DNA from: Salinarimonas sp046292825
GTDB taxonomy: Bacteria; Pseudomonadota; Alphaproteobacteria; Rhizobiales; Beijerinckiaceae
Assembly: GCF_046292825.1 (NCBI RefSeq)
Contig: NZ_JBKBQG010000026.1
Span: forward strand, 1 to 64,000
Direction of reading: 5' to 3'
Length of the DNA: 64,000 nt
A program made the position numbers and the translations under genes. Positions 45,944-54,216 of this stretch are shown one piece after another. A model generated the notes under the pieces. It saw only the letters and a program-made list of their open reading frames with translations, searched no databases and was not told the origin of the DNA. The first letter of the stretch is position 1. Each line of letters begins with the position of its first letter.

Positions 45944-47083
45944 TCATGCTCCCACCTGCAACGCCGGCTCCGGCGTTTCGTCCTTGGGGAACGGCACGGC
46001 GTCGATTTCGGCCAGCGCGGCGAGGAGCTCGTCGGCGCGGTGGTCGCAGGTGTGGCGGGCGCGGATCGTCTCGAGGCCGGATGCGGCGAGCGCGGCGGCG
46101 CGGTCGGAATCGTCGCGAAGCCGCGCGAGCGCCGCGCGCATCCCGTCGGGATCCTCCGCGCGCAAGAAATCCTCGCCTGGCCGAAACAGCCCCTCGACGT
46201 CCTCCCATGGCGCGCAGACGAGGGGGAGGCCGCAGGCGAGCGCCTCGAAGACGCGGATCGTCGGGATGCCGGGCAGGCTCTCCACATAGGGCCGACGGGG
46301 CACGTGCACCGTCATGCGCGCGCGGGCGAAGGCGGCGGGCACGTCGGCGTTGGCGATGTAGCCGCGATAGGGGATCTTCGCCCGCGCGAGCGCCTCGAGC
46401 GCATGGGGTGGGTAGCGCACGCCGTGGGCGATCGCGGACAGGCCGAGATCGGCGACCGGGTCGAGGAGGTAGTCGCGCAGCTCCCGGTCGCGCTCGCCGT
46501 CGCCCCAATTGCCGATCCAGACGAGGTCGTGCGTCTTCTCGACCTCCGGCATCGGCCGGAACAGGCGCACGTCCGCCGCCTCGTGCCAGACGACGACGCG
46601 CCGCCCCCAGCCTTGCGCGCGATAGCGCTCCGCGAGCGTCTCGCCGAAAGCCAGCACGAGGTCGTAATCCGACAGATCGAGCCCGGCGATGTCGTCCTCG
46701 GAGGAGACCGCGCGGTGGTGGGTGTCGTGGAAGAGGAGCGCGAAACGCCCTCCCGCCCGCTTGGCGCGCCCGATCTGCGCGACGAGATCCGGCTCGGTCC
46801 ATTCGTGCACGATCACGACGTCGGCCTGCGCGAGCGCCGCCTCGTGGTCGAAATCGCGGCCGTAGAGCGCCTCGTCGAGATCGGGGAAGTCGCGCGAGAA
46901 GCGGTCGAGCGCGGCGATGCCCTGGTCGGCGGCGAGGTTGGCGCGGCTCCAGGCATCGAAGGGGGCGAGCGCGCGGGTCTCGTGGCCGCGGGCCTGGAGC
47001 GCGCGCATCGTGCCGCGCAGGAAATGGGCGTTGCCGTGGTTCCAGTCCGAGGACAGAGCGTGGGTGTAGAAGAGGAAGCGCAT
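45944..47083 (-). CDS. CgeB-type glycosyltransferase 3
   Basis: A 379-residue member of the same group, starting FLFYTHALSSDWNHGNAHFL. It is more distant from copies 1 and 2 than they are from each other. LVWIGNWGDGERDRELRDYL near residues 186-205 and the donor motif TIRVFEALACGLPLVCAPWE near residues 274-293 are clear. It starts two bases after the stop of the GT4 gene, so it belongs to the radical SAM-GT4-GT3 transcript. A Lys/Asp/Glu-rich tail closes it. Confidence 0.85.
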   Translation of the reverse strand: MRFLFYTHALSSDWNHGNAHFLRGTMRALQARGHETRALAPFDAWSRANLAADQGIAALDRFSRDFPDLDEALYGRDFDHEAALAQADVVIVHEWTEPDLVAQIGRAKRAGGRFALLFHDTHHRAVSSEDDIAGLDLSDYDLVLAFGETLAERYRAQGWGRRVVVWHEAADVRLFRPMPEVEKTHDLVWIGNWGDGERDRELRDYLLDPVADLGLSAIAHGVRYPPHALEALARAKIPYRGYIANADVPAAFARARMTVHVPRRPYVESLPGIPTIRVFEALACGLPLVCAPWEDVEGLFRPGEDFLRAEDPDGMRAALARLRDDSDRAAALAASGLETIRARHTCDHRADELLAALAEIDAVPFPKDETPEPALQVGA

Positions 47084-47085
47084 CG

Positions 47086-48204
47086 TCAATCCACCAGGAG
47101 GGGCCGCGTCTGCGCGCCGAGCGCGGCATAGGACGCCAAGAGCCGCGCGATCTGCGCATCGGGCGTGAAGCGGGCGGCACGCGCCCGCGCGCGGGCGGCG
47201 AGCGCGGCGCGGGCGCCCTCGTCGCGCGCGAGCGCATCGACCGCGCGGGAGAAACCGTGCGCGTCCTCGGCGGGCACGAGCAGCGCCGCTCCGCCCCACA
47301 ATTCGCGGAAGGTCGGGATGTCGGCGAGGACGAGCGCGCAGCCCTCCTTCGCCGCCTCGAGCGCGGCGAGGCCGAAGGGCTCGTAGCGGGCGGGCGAGAC
47401 GAAGATCCCCGCCTGCGCCATCGCCGCCCGCGTCGCCTCGCCGCCGAGCCGGCCGAGATGGCGGACATGAGCGAAGCCGGCGCGGGCGCCGTTCGGGCCC
47501 TCGGTCGCACCGATGGCGAGGATCGGCGTCGCGGCAGCGGCGGACGCGGCGTCGAGCACGCGCGCGCCCTTCGCCTCGTCCCACCAGCGCCCGACCGCGA
47601 GCGCGTGGACGGCGCCGACGCGATCGGCCCGCTCGGCAGGCGCCGCCGCGTTGTGGATCACGTCGAGCCGGGGCAGGGGGCCGTAGGCGCGCGACAGCGC
47701 CTCGGCATGGCTGCGGCTGACGGCGAGGATCCGGTCCGCGCGCGAAAAACCTTCGGCGTTGAGAGCCCGGTGGCGGGCGAAGACCGGCGGCAGCGCATCC
47801 CCCTTCACCGCCGCCCACCAGGTCGGCAGGCAGGAATGGCTCGTCACGACGACCGGGCGCCGCGTCGTCAGCCCGCGCGCCTGGGAGGGCAGGTTGAGGT
47901 GGAGGAGATCGACCGCGTGACGCGCGGCAAGCTCGTCGAGCGCGGGCGCGATGGCGTCGAGCGCGGCATCGTCCTCGACCATCCAATCGAGCGGCTCGGG
48001 GCGCCAGACGAGGCGCACGCCGGGAATCGCCCGCGCCTCCGCGATTTGCGCGCGGCACGGGCGCGGCCCGAAGCCGACGAGCACCGTCTCGACCTCCTGC
48101 TCGGCGAGGCCGCGCGCGCAATCGAGCACCTGGCGCCAGATGCCGCCGACGGCATCGAGCGTCATCAGGACGCGGCGGGGCGTCACGCGCTCGGGCCGCA
48201 ACAT
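47086..48204 (-). CDS. Glycosyltransferase family 4
   Basis: A 372-residue GT-B enzyme. The acceptor half opens RRVLMTLDAVGGIWRQVLDC; the donor half has AVGRWWDEAKGARVLDAASA near residues 200-219 and the EX7E motif RYEPFGLAALEAAKEGCALV near residues 279-298. Its first 22 bases lie inside the radical SAM gene, so translation is probably coupled. The N-terminal VGGIW motif recalls glycogen-synthase-like and trehalose-type GT4 members, but the acceptor is unknown. Confidence 0.9.
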   Translation of the reverse strand: MLRPERVTPRRVLMTLDAVGGIWRQVLDCARGLAEQEVETVLVGFGPRPCRAQIAEARAIPGVRLVWRPEPLDWMVEDDAALDAIAPALDELAARHAVDLLHLNLPSQARGLTTRRPVVVTSHSCLPTWWAAVKGDALPPVFARHRALNAEGFSRADRILAVSRSHAEALSRAYGPLPRLDVIHNAAAPAERADRVGAVHALAVGRWWDEAKGARVLDAASAAAATPILAIGATEGPNGARAGFAHVRHLGRLGGEATRAAMAQAGIFVSPARYEPFGLAALEAAKEGCALVLADIPTFRELWGGAALLVPAEDAHGFSRAVDALARDEGARAALAARARARAARFTPDAQIARLLASYAALGAQTRPLLVD

Positions 48205-49487
48205 GACGCCTCCAAATCGCGCAAGGGGCGGGGGCGCTCGTCCTGAATGTCGGAGAAGCGGTCGAAGGCTTCGAGATAATGCGCGTGGGCGCGCTCCCAG
48301 GCCTCGTCGTCGGGCAGGCCCCAGAGTGCGCGGTAATCGGGCGAGGAGGGGTAGGGATAGAGCGGCACGGGGTCGTTCGCCCACACGCCGTTGTCGATGA
48401 GGTGGCCGCGCCAATGGGCGACGAGCTCGGGGCTGTCGGTCGTCGTCCCGATCAGGTTCGCCTGGACGAAGGGCACGTGCCGGCGCGCCTCGATCAGGAG
48501 GGCGGCGAGCTCGGGCGTGTCGAGCCGGCAGCGCTTGGCGAGCATCTCGCGGCCCTCGACCGTGAGGCTCTCGAGCCCCGCCTCGATCGAGACGCAGCCC
48601 GCGCGCCCGAGGAGCTCCAGCATGTCGGGCTTCCACAGATCGATGCGCGTCTGCACGCCGAAGACGACGTTTCGCGAGACGAGGGCTTTGAGCAGCGGCT
48701 TTTGCGGCAGGAAGATCTCGTCGATGAAATAGACGTAGCCGACGCCCTGCGCGATCAGCGCGTCGATCTCGGCGATCACGTGCTCGACGCGGCGGCGACG
48801 ATATTTGTCGCGATAATCCATCTTGGCGCAGAACGAGCACTCGTAGGGGCAGCCGCGCGAGGCCTCGACCTCGGCGCCGAAGCCCACGCGCGGGCGATCG
48901 TCGAAGCGATGGTGGTGATGGGGGTGGCCGGCGAGGAAATGGTCGGGCCAGGCGAGCGGCGCGTGGTCGACGAAGGCGCTCGCGCGGTTCGGCCCGTGCG
49001 TGGCGAGGCTCCCGTCCGACTCGAGCCAGGCGGTGCCGGAGACCTCGCGCGGGTGGTCGGCGCGGGCGAGCTCCGCGATCGCCTCCTCGCTCTCTCCACG
49101 GACCACGACGTCGATGCCGAGCTTGCGCAGGGTCGGCGCGGGCGTCGCCGAGCCGTGCGGGCCGATCGCCACCGTGCGCCCGCCGCGCCCGTCGAGCCGG
49201 CGCAGGAAATCGGCCGGCACGCGCAATTCGGGGGGCGCGCAGCGCCAAAAAAGATAGGTTGGCGCGGTGGTCACCACCGTCATGTCGGGCGCGAGATCGG
49301 CCACGGCCTGCGCGAGCGCCGAATTGTCGCGCCCCTCGATCTGCCCGTCGAGGATCGTCGCCTCGTGCCCCTGTGCGCGCAAGAGCGCGGCGGCATAGCC
49401 GAGCTCGAGCGGCAGATGCTCCTCCCGGCAGCCGAAATAGATCGAGCCCTCGTAGCTCCAGGCGGGATTGACGAGCGCGACTCTCAT
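48183..49487 (-). CDS. B12-binding radical SAM protein of glycan locus
   Basis: A 434-residue class B-type radical SAM protein. Residues 1-150 form a cobalamin-binding-like Rossmann domain (VALVNPAWSYEGSIYFGCRE, LELGYAAALLRAQGHEATIL) without the usual DxHxxG. The radical SAM core starts near residue 205 with EASRGCPYECSFCAKMDYRD (CxxxCxxC). A His-rich HPHHHHRFDD lies just before it. GAGGAG upstream fixes the ATG at 49487. Position at the head of a glycosyltransferase cluster suggests it methylates or rearranges a sugar; this is inference. Confidence 0.88.
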   Translation of the reverse strand: MRVALVNPAWSYEGSIYFGCREEHLPLELGYAAALLRAQGHEATILDGQIEGRDNSALAQAVADLAPDMTVVTTAPTYLFWRCAPPELRVPADFLRRLDGRGGRTVAIGPHGSATPAPTLRKLGIDVVVRGESEEAIAELARADHPREVSGTAWLESDGSLATHGPNRASAFVDHAPLAWPDHFLAGHPHHHHRFDDRPRVGFGAEVEASRGCPYECSFCAKMDYRDKYRRRRVEHVIAEIDALIAQGVGYVYFIDEIFLPQKPLLKALVSRNVVFGVQTRIDLWKPDMLELLGRAGCVSIEAGLESLTVEGREMLAKRCRLDTPELAALLIEARRHVPFVQANLIGTTTDSPELVAHWRGHLIDNGVWANDPVPLYPYPSSPDYRALWGLPDDEAWERAHAHYLEAFDRFSDIQDERPRPLRDLEASCCGPSA

Positions 49488-49508
49488 GAGGAGGGTCTCC
49501 TCCAGGCT

Positions 49509-49672
49509 GTCATCCCGGGCCGCGAAGCGGACCCGGGACCCATGAACGCGACGAATGTCCGAGCGCGCATGCCGCGCTCGCCGCACCACCTCGCCGCGTC
49601 GTTCGTCGGCGAAACGCTGCCTGTAGGCTGCGACTGATATGTCGGGGGTACGGGTCTCGGATCGCCTGTCGT
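49509..49672 (-). repeat. Composite dispersed repeat, family A copy 6 (decayed)
   Basis: Reverse orientation. The left part (GTCATCCCGGGCCGCGAAGC, GCGCGCATGCCGCGCTC) is intact, the hairpin is altered (GCTGCCTGTAGGCTGC) and the far arm is eroded (GGATCGCCTGTCGTAGGG). It begins 21 bp upstream of the radical SAM gene start, where its promoter should be. Confidence 0.8.
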
Positions 49673-49771
49673 AGGGAGCGCCTCCGCTCTCCTTCCCCGC
49701 GCGGCTTCGCGGTTCACGCGTTGCTTTCGATCGGATTGTCGGACGATCTCGAGGTCTCCGACGAACTCGGC

Positions 49772-50130
49772 GGTCTCCCCTCCCCCTTGGGGGAGGGGCC
49801 GGGGGTGGGGGTCGTGCAGGATCTGGCGTGTCGGTGCCATCTCGACGAGCCCCCCCCCCCCCCGCGGGGGGGCGGGGGGGGGGGCGGCGCCCCCCGGGGG
49901 GGGGGCGCGGGGGGCGGCGGGGGGGGGGGGGGGGCGCCGGGGNNNNNNNNNNTTTTGGCGCGCGCGCGCGCCGCCCCCCCCCCCCGGGCGGGGGGGGCGG
50001 GGGGGGGGGGGGGGCGGGGGGGGGGCCCCCCCCCCCCGTGCAGGATCTGGCGTGTCGGTGCCATCTCGACGACCCCCATCCGACCCGTCGGCTGCGCCGC
50101 CGGGCCACCTTCCCCCAAGGGGGAAGGACA
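49772..50130. repeat. Family C copy 4 split by homopolymers and a gap
   Basis: The element starts as the other copies do, then after CATCTCGACGA (ending 49848) turns into C- and G-runs with a block of ten N at 49943-49952. The 36 bases at 49813-49848 recur at 50037-50072, after which the normal family C sequence continues. Removing one copy plus the interior gives a normal element like 45682-45815. The 759-bp space between genes here holds no coding sequence. Confidence 0.9.
49943..49952. other. Assembly gap (ten N)
   Basis: Ten undetermined bases, flanked on both sides by low-complexity G/C runs (49849-49942 and 49964-50036) that resemble no other sequence in the window. Any frame or distance measured across this point is unreliable. 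Confidence 0.99.
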
Positions 50131-50246
50131 AGAGCGGCCTTCGAGGACGTCGAGATCGCCAGGGAATGCGCAATCCCTCAGGGGAAGGAGAAGGGGCGCG
50201 CTCGGGGGCATGTCGCCCGTCGCGATTCGGTGCGCGTGCTGCCAAA

Positions 50247-51362
50247 TCATCCCGCGATCCCCCCGTCGGTCTCGCGGCTCGACCCGATCGCGCCGGCGAG
50301 GGGCAGGAGGCTCGCGGCGGGGAGGTCGTGGGCGCGGACGAAATCCTGGCCGCGCAGCCATTCGTGCAGATCCGCCAACCCCTCGCGCCAGCCGATCTTC
50401 GCCCGCCAGCCGAGGCTCTGCGCGATGCGGCGGGTGTCGGCGACGAACCAGCGCTGGTCGCCGGGGCGGGGCTCGGCCTCGTCGATGTCGATGCGCGCGC
50501 CGGTGAGCCGCTCGATCTCGGCGATGACCGCCCGCAGGCTGACCGCGTTCGCGGGGCCGCCGCCGAGATTGAAGGCGGTGCCGGCGATCGCGTCGATACG
50601 CGACAGAGCGGCGCGGTAGGCGGCGACCGCGTCGGCGACATGCAGAACGTCGCGGACCTGCCGCCCGTCGCCGTAGAGCGTGATCGGGCGGCCTTTCAGC
50701 GCGCTGATCAGGAAATGCGCGACCCAGCCCTGGTCCTCGGTGCCGAATTGGCGCGGGCCGTAGATGCAGGACATCCGCATCACGGCCGTGCGCAGGCCGT
50801 AGCTGCGCGCGTAATCGAGGACGTATTGATCCGCGACCCCCTTGGAGCAGCCGTAGGGCGTGTGGAAATCGAGCGGGCGGTCCTCGCCGATGCCGTATTC
50901 GCGGACGGCTCGAGCCTTCGGCCGGGCGCCGTTGCCCGTCTCCTCGAGCGCGATGTCGGCGAGATCGCCGTAGACCTTGTTTGTCGAGGCGAAGAGGACG
51001 GGGATGCGCGGGTCGGCGGCGCGCACCGCTTCCAGGAGGACGAGCGTGCCGCGCGCGTTGACCTCGAAATCGGCGATCGGATCCGACAGGCTCGTCGTCA
51101 CCGCGACCTGCGCGGCGAGGTGGACGACCGCGCGCGCCCCCTCGACGAGCGGCGCGAGCGCGTCCGAATCGCGCACGTCGACGGGGGCGAAGGCGAGGCG
51201 GTCGCCGTGGCGCTCGCGCAGCCAGGCGAGGTTGCGCTCGACGCCGGGGCGGGCGAGCGTGTCGACCACGAGGACGCGCTCTCCTTCCGACAGCCAGCTC
51301 TCGGCGAGATTGGCGCCGACGAATCCGGCGCCGCCGATGACGACGAAGCGGCCCTCCCTCAT
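50247..51362 (-). CDS. CDP-paratose 2-epimerase-like NAD epimerase
   Basis: A 371-residue extended short-chain dehydrogenase. VIGGAGFVGANLAESWLSEG is the NAD site. FASTNKVYGDL near residues 122-132 and the Tyr-Lys pair in YGCSKGVADQYVLDYAR near residues 170-186 are followed by CIYGPRQFGTEDQGWVAHFL, the pattern of RfbE (CDP-paratose/tyvelose epimerase) and its relatives. No CDP-sugar synthesis gene is in the window, so the true substrate may differ. It overlaps the next epimerase (ATGA at 51359-51362). Confidence 0.87.
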   Translation of the reverse strand: MREGRFVVIGGAGFVGANLAESWLSEGERVLVVDTLARPGVERNLAWLRERHGDRLAFAPVDVRDSDALAPLVEGARAVVHLAAQVAVTTSLSDPIADFEVNARGTLVLLEAVRAADPRIPVLFASTNKVYGDLADIALEETGNGARPKARAVREYGIGEDRPLDFHTPYGCSKGVADQYVLDYARSYGLRTAVMRMSCIYGPRQFGTEDQGWVAHFLISALKGRPITLYGDGRQVRDVLHVADAVAAYRAALSRIDAIAGTAFNLGGGPANAVSLRAVIAEIERLTGARIDIDEAEPRPGDQRWFVADTRRIAQSLGWRAKIGWREGLADLHEWLRGQDFVRAHDLPAASLLPLAGAIGSSRETDGGIAG

Positions 51363-52465
51363 GTCACGAGGCCCCGCGCCTCGAGCTGCCGGCGCATCTC
51401 CGCCCCGCGATCCTCCGCCTTCTGCGAGCGCACCCACTCGACGAGCGCGGGAATGCCGTCCTCGAGCGTGGTCCTCGGCGAAAAGCCGAGGATTTCGCGT
51501 GCCTTGCCGATATCGGCGAAGCAATGGCGGATGTCGCCCGTCCGCGCGCGACCGAGGATCTCCGGCGCGACCTCGGCACCCATCGCCTCGCCGAGGAGGC
51601 GCGCGACGTCGTTGACCGTGTAGGCGCGGCCCGAGCCGATATTGATCACCTCGCCGTTCGCCTCGGGCGCCTCCATCGCGAGGCGGAAGGCGCGGGCGAC
51701 GTCGCCGACATGGACGAAATCGCGCTTCTGCTCGCCGTCCTCGAAGATCGTCGGCGCCTCGCCGGCCAGATAGCGCGAGGCGAAATTGGCGAGGACGCCC
51801 GTATACGGGTTCGACAGCGCCTGTCCGGGGCCGAACACGTTGAAGAGCCGCAGCGCCACCGCTTCGATGCCGTAGGCGGGGCAGGCTATCATCACCGCGC
51901 GCTCCTGCTGGAACTTGGTCAGCGCGTAGATCGAGGCGAGGTCGACGGGCTTCGTCTCGTCGGTCGCGACGGGTTCGAGCCGGGCATTGCCGCGCATCGG
52001 ATCGTAACGCCCCGCCTTGACCGCCGCCGCGTCGCGGCGCGCGTCGTCGACGATCGCGCCCTCGCTCGTGCGGTAGCGGCCCTCGCCGTAGACGCTCATC
52101 GAGGAGGCGACGACGACGCGCCCGACGGGCTGCTCGATCAGGGCTTCGAGCAGGACGGCGGTCGCGAGATCGTTGCCGCCGACATAGCGGGCGATCTCGT
52201 ACATGCTCTGCCCGACGCCGACCTCGGCCGCGAGGTGGAAGACGCCGTCGACGCCGGCAAGGGCCGCGCGCACGGCCTGCGCATCGCGCAGATCGGCCTC
52301 GATCACCTCGACGTCGTCCGAGAGGGTGGGGCGGGCGTCGCCGTGGACCTGCTCGACGAGGCTGTCGACGACGCGCACCGCATGTCCGGCCGCGCTCAGT
52401 TCCGCGACGACGGCCCGGCCGATGAAGCCGAGGCCGCCCGTGACGAGATAGGTCTTCCGTGTCAT
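51359..52465 (-). CDS. NAD epimerase, dTDP-L-rhamnose 4-epimerase-like
   Basis: A 368-residue extended short-chain dehydrogenase. VTGGLGFIGRAVVAELSAAG is the NAD site, VVASSMSVYGEGRY near residues 120-133 carries the catalytic Ser, and the Tyr-Lys pair is in ASIYALTKFQQERAV near residues 176-190. An insertion of about 50 residues between them (GRYDPMRGNARLEPV) matches dTDP-rhamnose 4-epimerase-like proteins. It is the first gene of the minus-strand glycan locus. Confidence 0.86.
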   Translation of the reverse strand: MTRKTYLVTGGLGFIGRAVVAELSAAGHAVRVVDSLVEQVHGDARPTLSDDVEVIEADLRDAQAVRAALAGVDGVFHLAAEVGVGQSMYEIARYVGGNDLATAVLLEALIEQPVGRVVVASSMSVYGEGRYRTSEGAIVDDARRDAAAVKAGRYDPMRGNARLEPVATDETKPVDLASIYALTKFQQERAVMIACPAYGIEAVALRLFNVFGPGQALSNPYTGVLANFASRYLAGEAPTIFEDGEQKRDFVHVGDVARAFRLAMEAPEANGEVINIGSGRAYTVNDVARLLGEAMGAEVAPEILGRARTGDIRHCFADIGKAREILGFSPRTTLEDGIPALVEWVRSQKAEDRGAEMRRQLEARGLVT

Positions 52466-52993
52466 TCGTTCGCGTGCTTCCGGCGAGGCGCCGCGGCGCC
52501 GATGGACGGGGGAGGATCGGAGACGTTGAAGAAGATCCTTGCCCGCCGAACGTGCGCTGTCCGCTTTCGTTCCTTGGCCGAACGCGAAAACACTCCTCCC
52601 GTTCCGGGCGATCGTTCCTAGACGGCGGGGCGGGCCGGGAGGGCCGGCTCGCGAATAGGAGCCTTGTCCGGGCCGCCCGACCGCCTCACGGGGGCCGTCG
52701 CGATTCGCGAAGCGGGCCATCGGCCGGCGCTGGTGTGGCGGAAAAGCGACATGTGGTGACTTTCATTAACCCTACCGTGTGAACGAGGCAGGATCATAAA
52801 GGGATCGAAAAGGGGGATTTCCGAGTTTCGAACGGTTTTCGCCGAAAGCTTGTCACGTCTGCCCCAATTCGGGCATAGTCCGCCCCGACCTTCCCGGCCG
52901 CCGAAAGGCCCGCTCTCGCGAGCGATCCACACAGGCAGCCGTGAGGCGAATGCTTAGGTCGCCGATCAACGGCGGCGTCGGAACGGGGCGAAC
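52466..52993. other. Divergent promoter region, epimerase / rlpA
   Basis: These 528 bp lie between two divergent starts. The left half is GC-rich; 52740-52860 is AT-richer, with CTTTCATTAACCCTACC and a ATCATAAAGGGATCGAAAAG stretch that look like rhizobial promoter DNA for rlpA. No -35/-10 pair could be fixed with confidence, and no gene or dispersed repeat is present. Confidence 0.5.
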
Positions 52994-54136
52994 ATGATGC
53001 AAGACGGCTGGGTTGGCGGGCTCTTCGTCCGCGCGGGCTCGATCGGCGCCCTCGCGCTCCTGCTCTCCGCGTGCGGCACGTCCACCGCGAAGATCGAGAC
53101 GGAAGTCGCCAAGGTCGAACCGGCGGCGGCGCCGAGCCGGGCGTCGAACGCGCGCTCCCCGATCACCGGCGGTCGCGCGCATATCGGTCGCCCCTATTCG
53201 GTCGGCGGGCGCACCTTCGTTCCCCAGCACGATCCGAACTATTCCCGCGAGGGCCTCGCCTCCTGGTACGGCCGCGATTTCCACGGCCGCTCGACCGCCA
53301 ACGGCGAGACGTTCGACCGCTTCGCGATGACCGCCGCGCACCCGACCATGCCGCTGCCGAGCTATGCGCGCGTCACGAACCTCCAGAACGGGCATTCGGT
53401 GATCGTGCGCGTCAACGATCGCGGCCCCTTCCACGGCAACCGGATCATCGACGTGTCGCGCAACGTCGCCGACACGCTGCGCTTCCGCGACGCGGGCACC
53501 GCCCGGGTGCGGGTCGATTACGTCGGCCCGGCCTCCATCCACGGCTCCGACGACCGGATCCTGATGGCGACCCTGCGCACGGACGGCCGTCCGGCGGACA
53601 TGCCGGTCGATGGCGCCACCTCCATCCAGATCGCCGCCGCCGACCGCCCGGTGGCGCCGTCGCTCACCTTCGCCTCCGCCGCGCTGCCCGCACCGACGCG
53701 CGCTCAGGCGCCGCAGACTGTGGAAGCGCCGCAGGCCGTTCAAGCGGCCGAGCTCGCTCCGGCGCCCGCCGTCGCACCGGTCGCCGCTCCTGCGGCCGCG
53801 CCCGCCGTCGTTCCCGCCGCGACGGCCGCGCCGCTGCCGCCGGTCCGTCCGAACCTCGAGACGCTCGTCGTCACGCAGGCCTCCTTGCGCAGCGCGCCCA
53901 CGGCCGCTCCGTCGACGCCCGTCCGCGCGGCGAGCTTCGCGCCGCAGCCGATCGTCTCCGAGCAGGTCGCGGCGCCCGTCCTGCGCGGCGCGCTGCCCGT
54001 GAGCGCGAACGCCTCCGCCCAGCTCGTCGGCATCTTCTTCGCGAGCCCCGATCAGCCCGCCGCCGGCTTCGCGCAGCGCGAGGCGTTCGGGGAGGTGCTC
54101 GTCCAGCCGAACCAGTCGCTGCGCGCGCCGCGCTGA
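52994..54136 (+). CDS. rlpA: RlpA-family septal/murein lipoprotein
   Basis: A 380-residue protein. Signal peptide with lipobox LLLSAC near residue 27. The double-psi beta-barrel domain spans about residues 85-180: GLASWYGRDFHGRSTANGE, then MTAAHPTMPLPSYARVTNLQ and VIVRVNDRGPFHGNRIIDVS with the catalytic-type Asp. In other bacteria RlpA cleaves denuded glycan strands. From residue 220 on the chain is Ala/Pro-rich and the C-terminus is not recognisable as SPOR, although many RlpA proteins have one. It begins the rlpA - D,D-carboxypeptidase - tmk - holB - metG - tatD chain. Confidence 0.92.
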   Translation: MMQDGWVGGLFVRAGSIGALALLLSACGTSTAKIETEVAKVEPAAAPSRASNARSPITGGRAHIGRPYSVGGRTFVPQHDPNYSREGLASWYGRDFHGRSTANGETFDRFAMTAAHPTMPLPSYARVTNLQNGHSVIVRVNDRGPFHGNRIIDVSRNVADTLRFRDAGTARVRVDYVGPASIHGSDDRILMATLRTDGRPADMPVDGATSIQIAAADRPVAPSLTFASAALPAPTRAQAPQTVEAPQAVQAAELAPAPAVAPVAAPAAAPAVVPAATAAPLPPVRPNLETLVVTQASLRSAPTAAPSTPVRAASFAPQPIVSEQVAAPVLRGALPVSANASAQLVGIFFASPDQPAAGFAQREAFGEVLVQPNQSLRAPR

Positions 54137-54216
54137 TACCAAACGGCCTCTCACGCGTTGATTTTCGCCGCGCGGGCGCACAGAGTGCCCCTGCGATTGC
54201 GCGAGGGAGCCTTGCC

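Noticed and set aside
49509..50246. A gene between the radical SAM protein and the epimerase pair
   Set aside because: Frames here run through dispersed repeats, homopolymers and the N gap and show no family feature.
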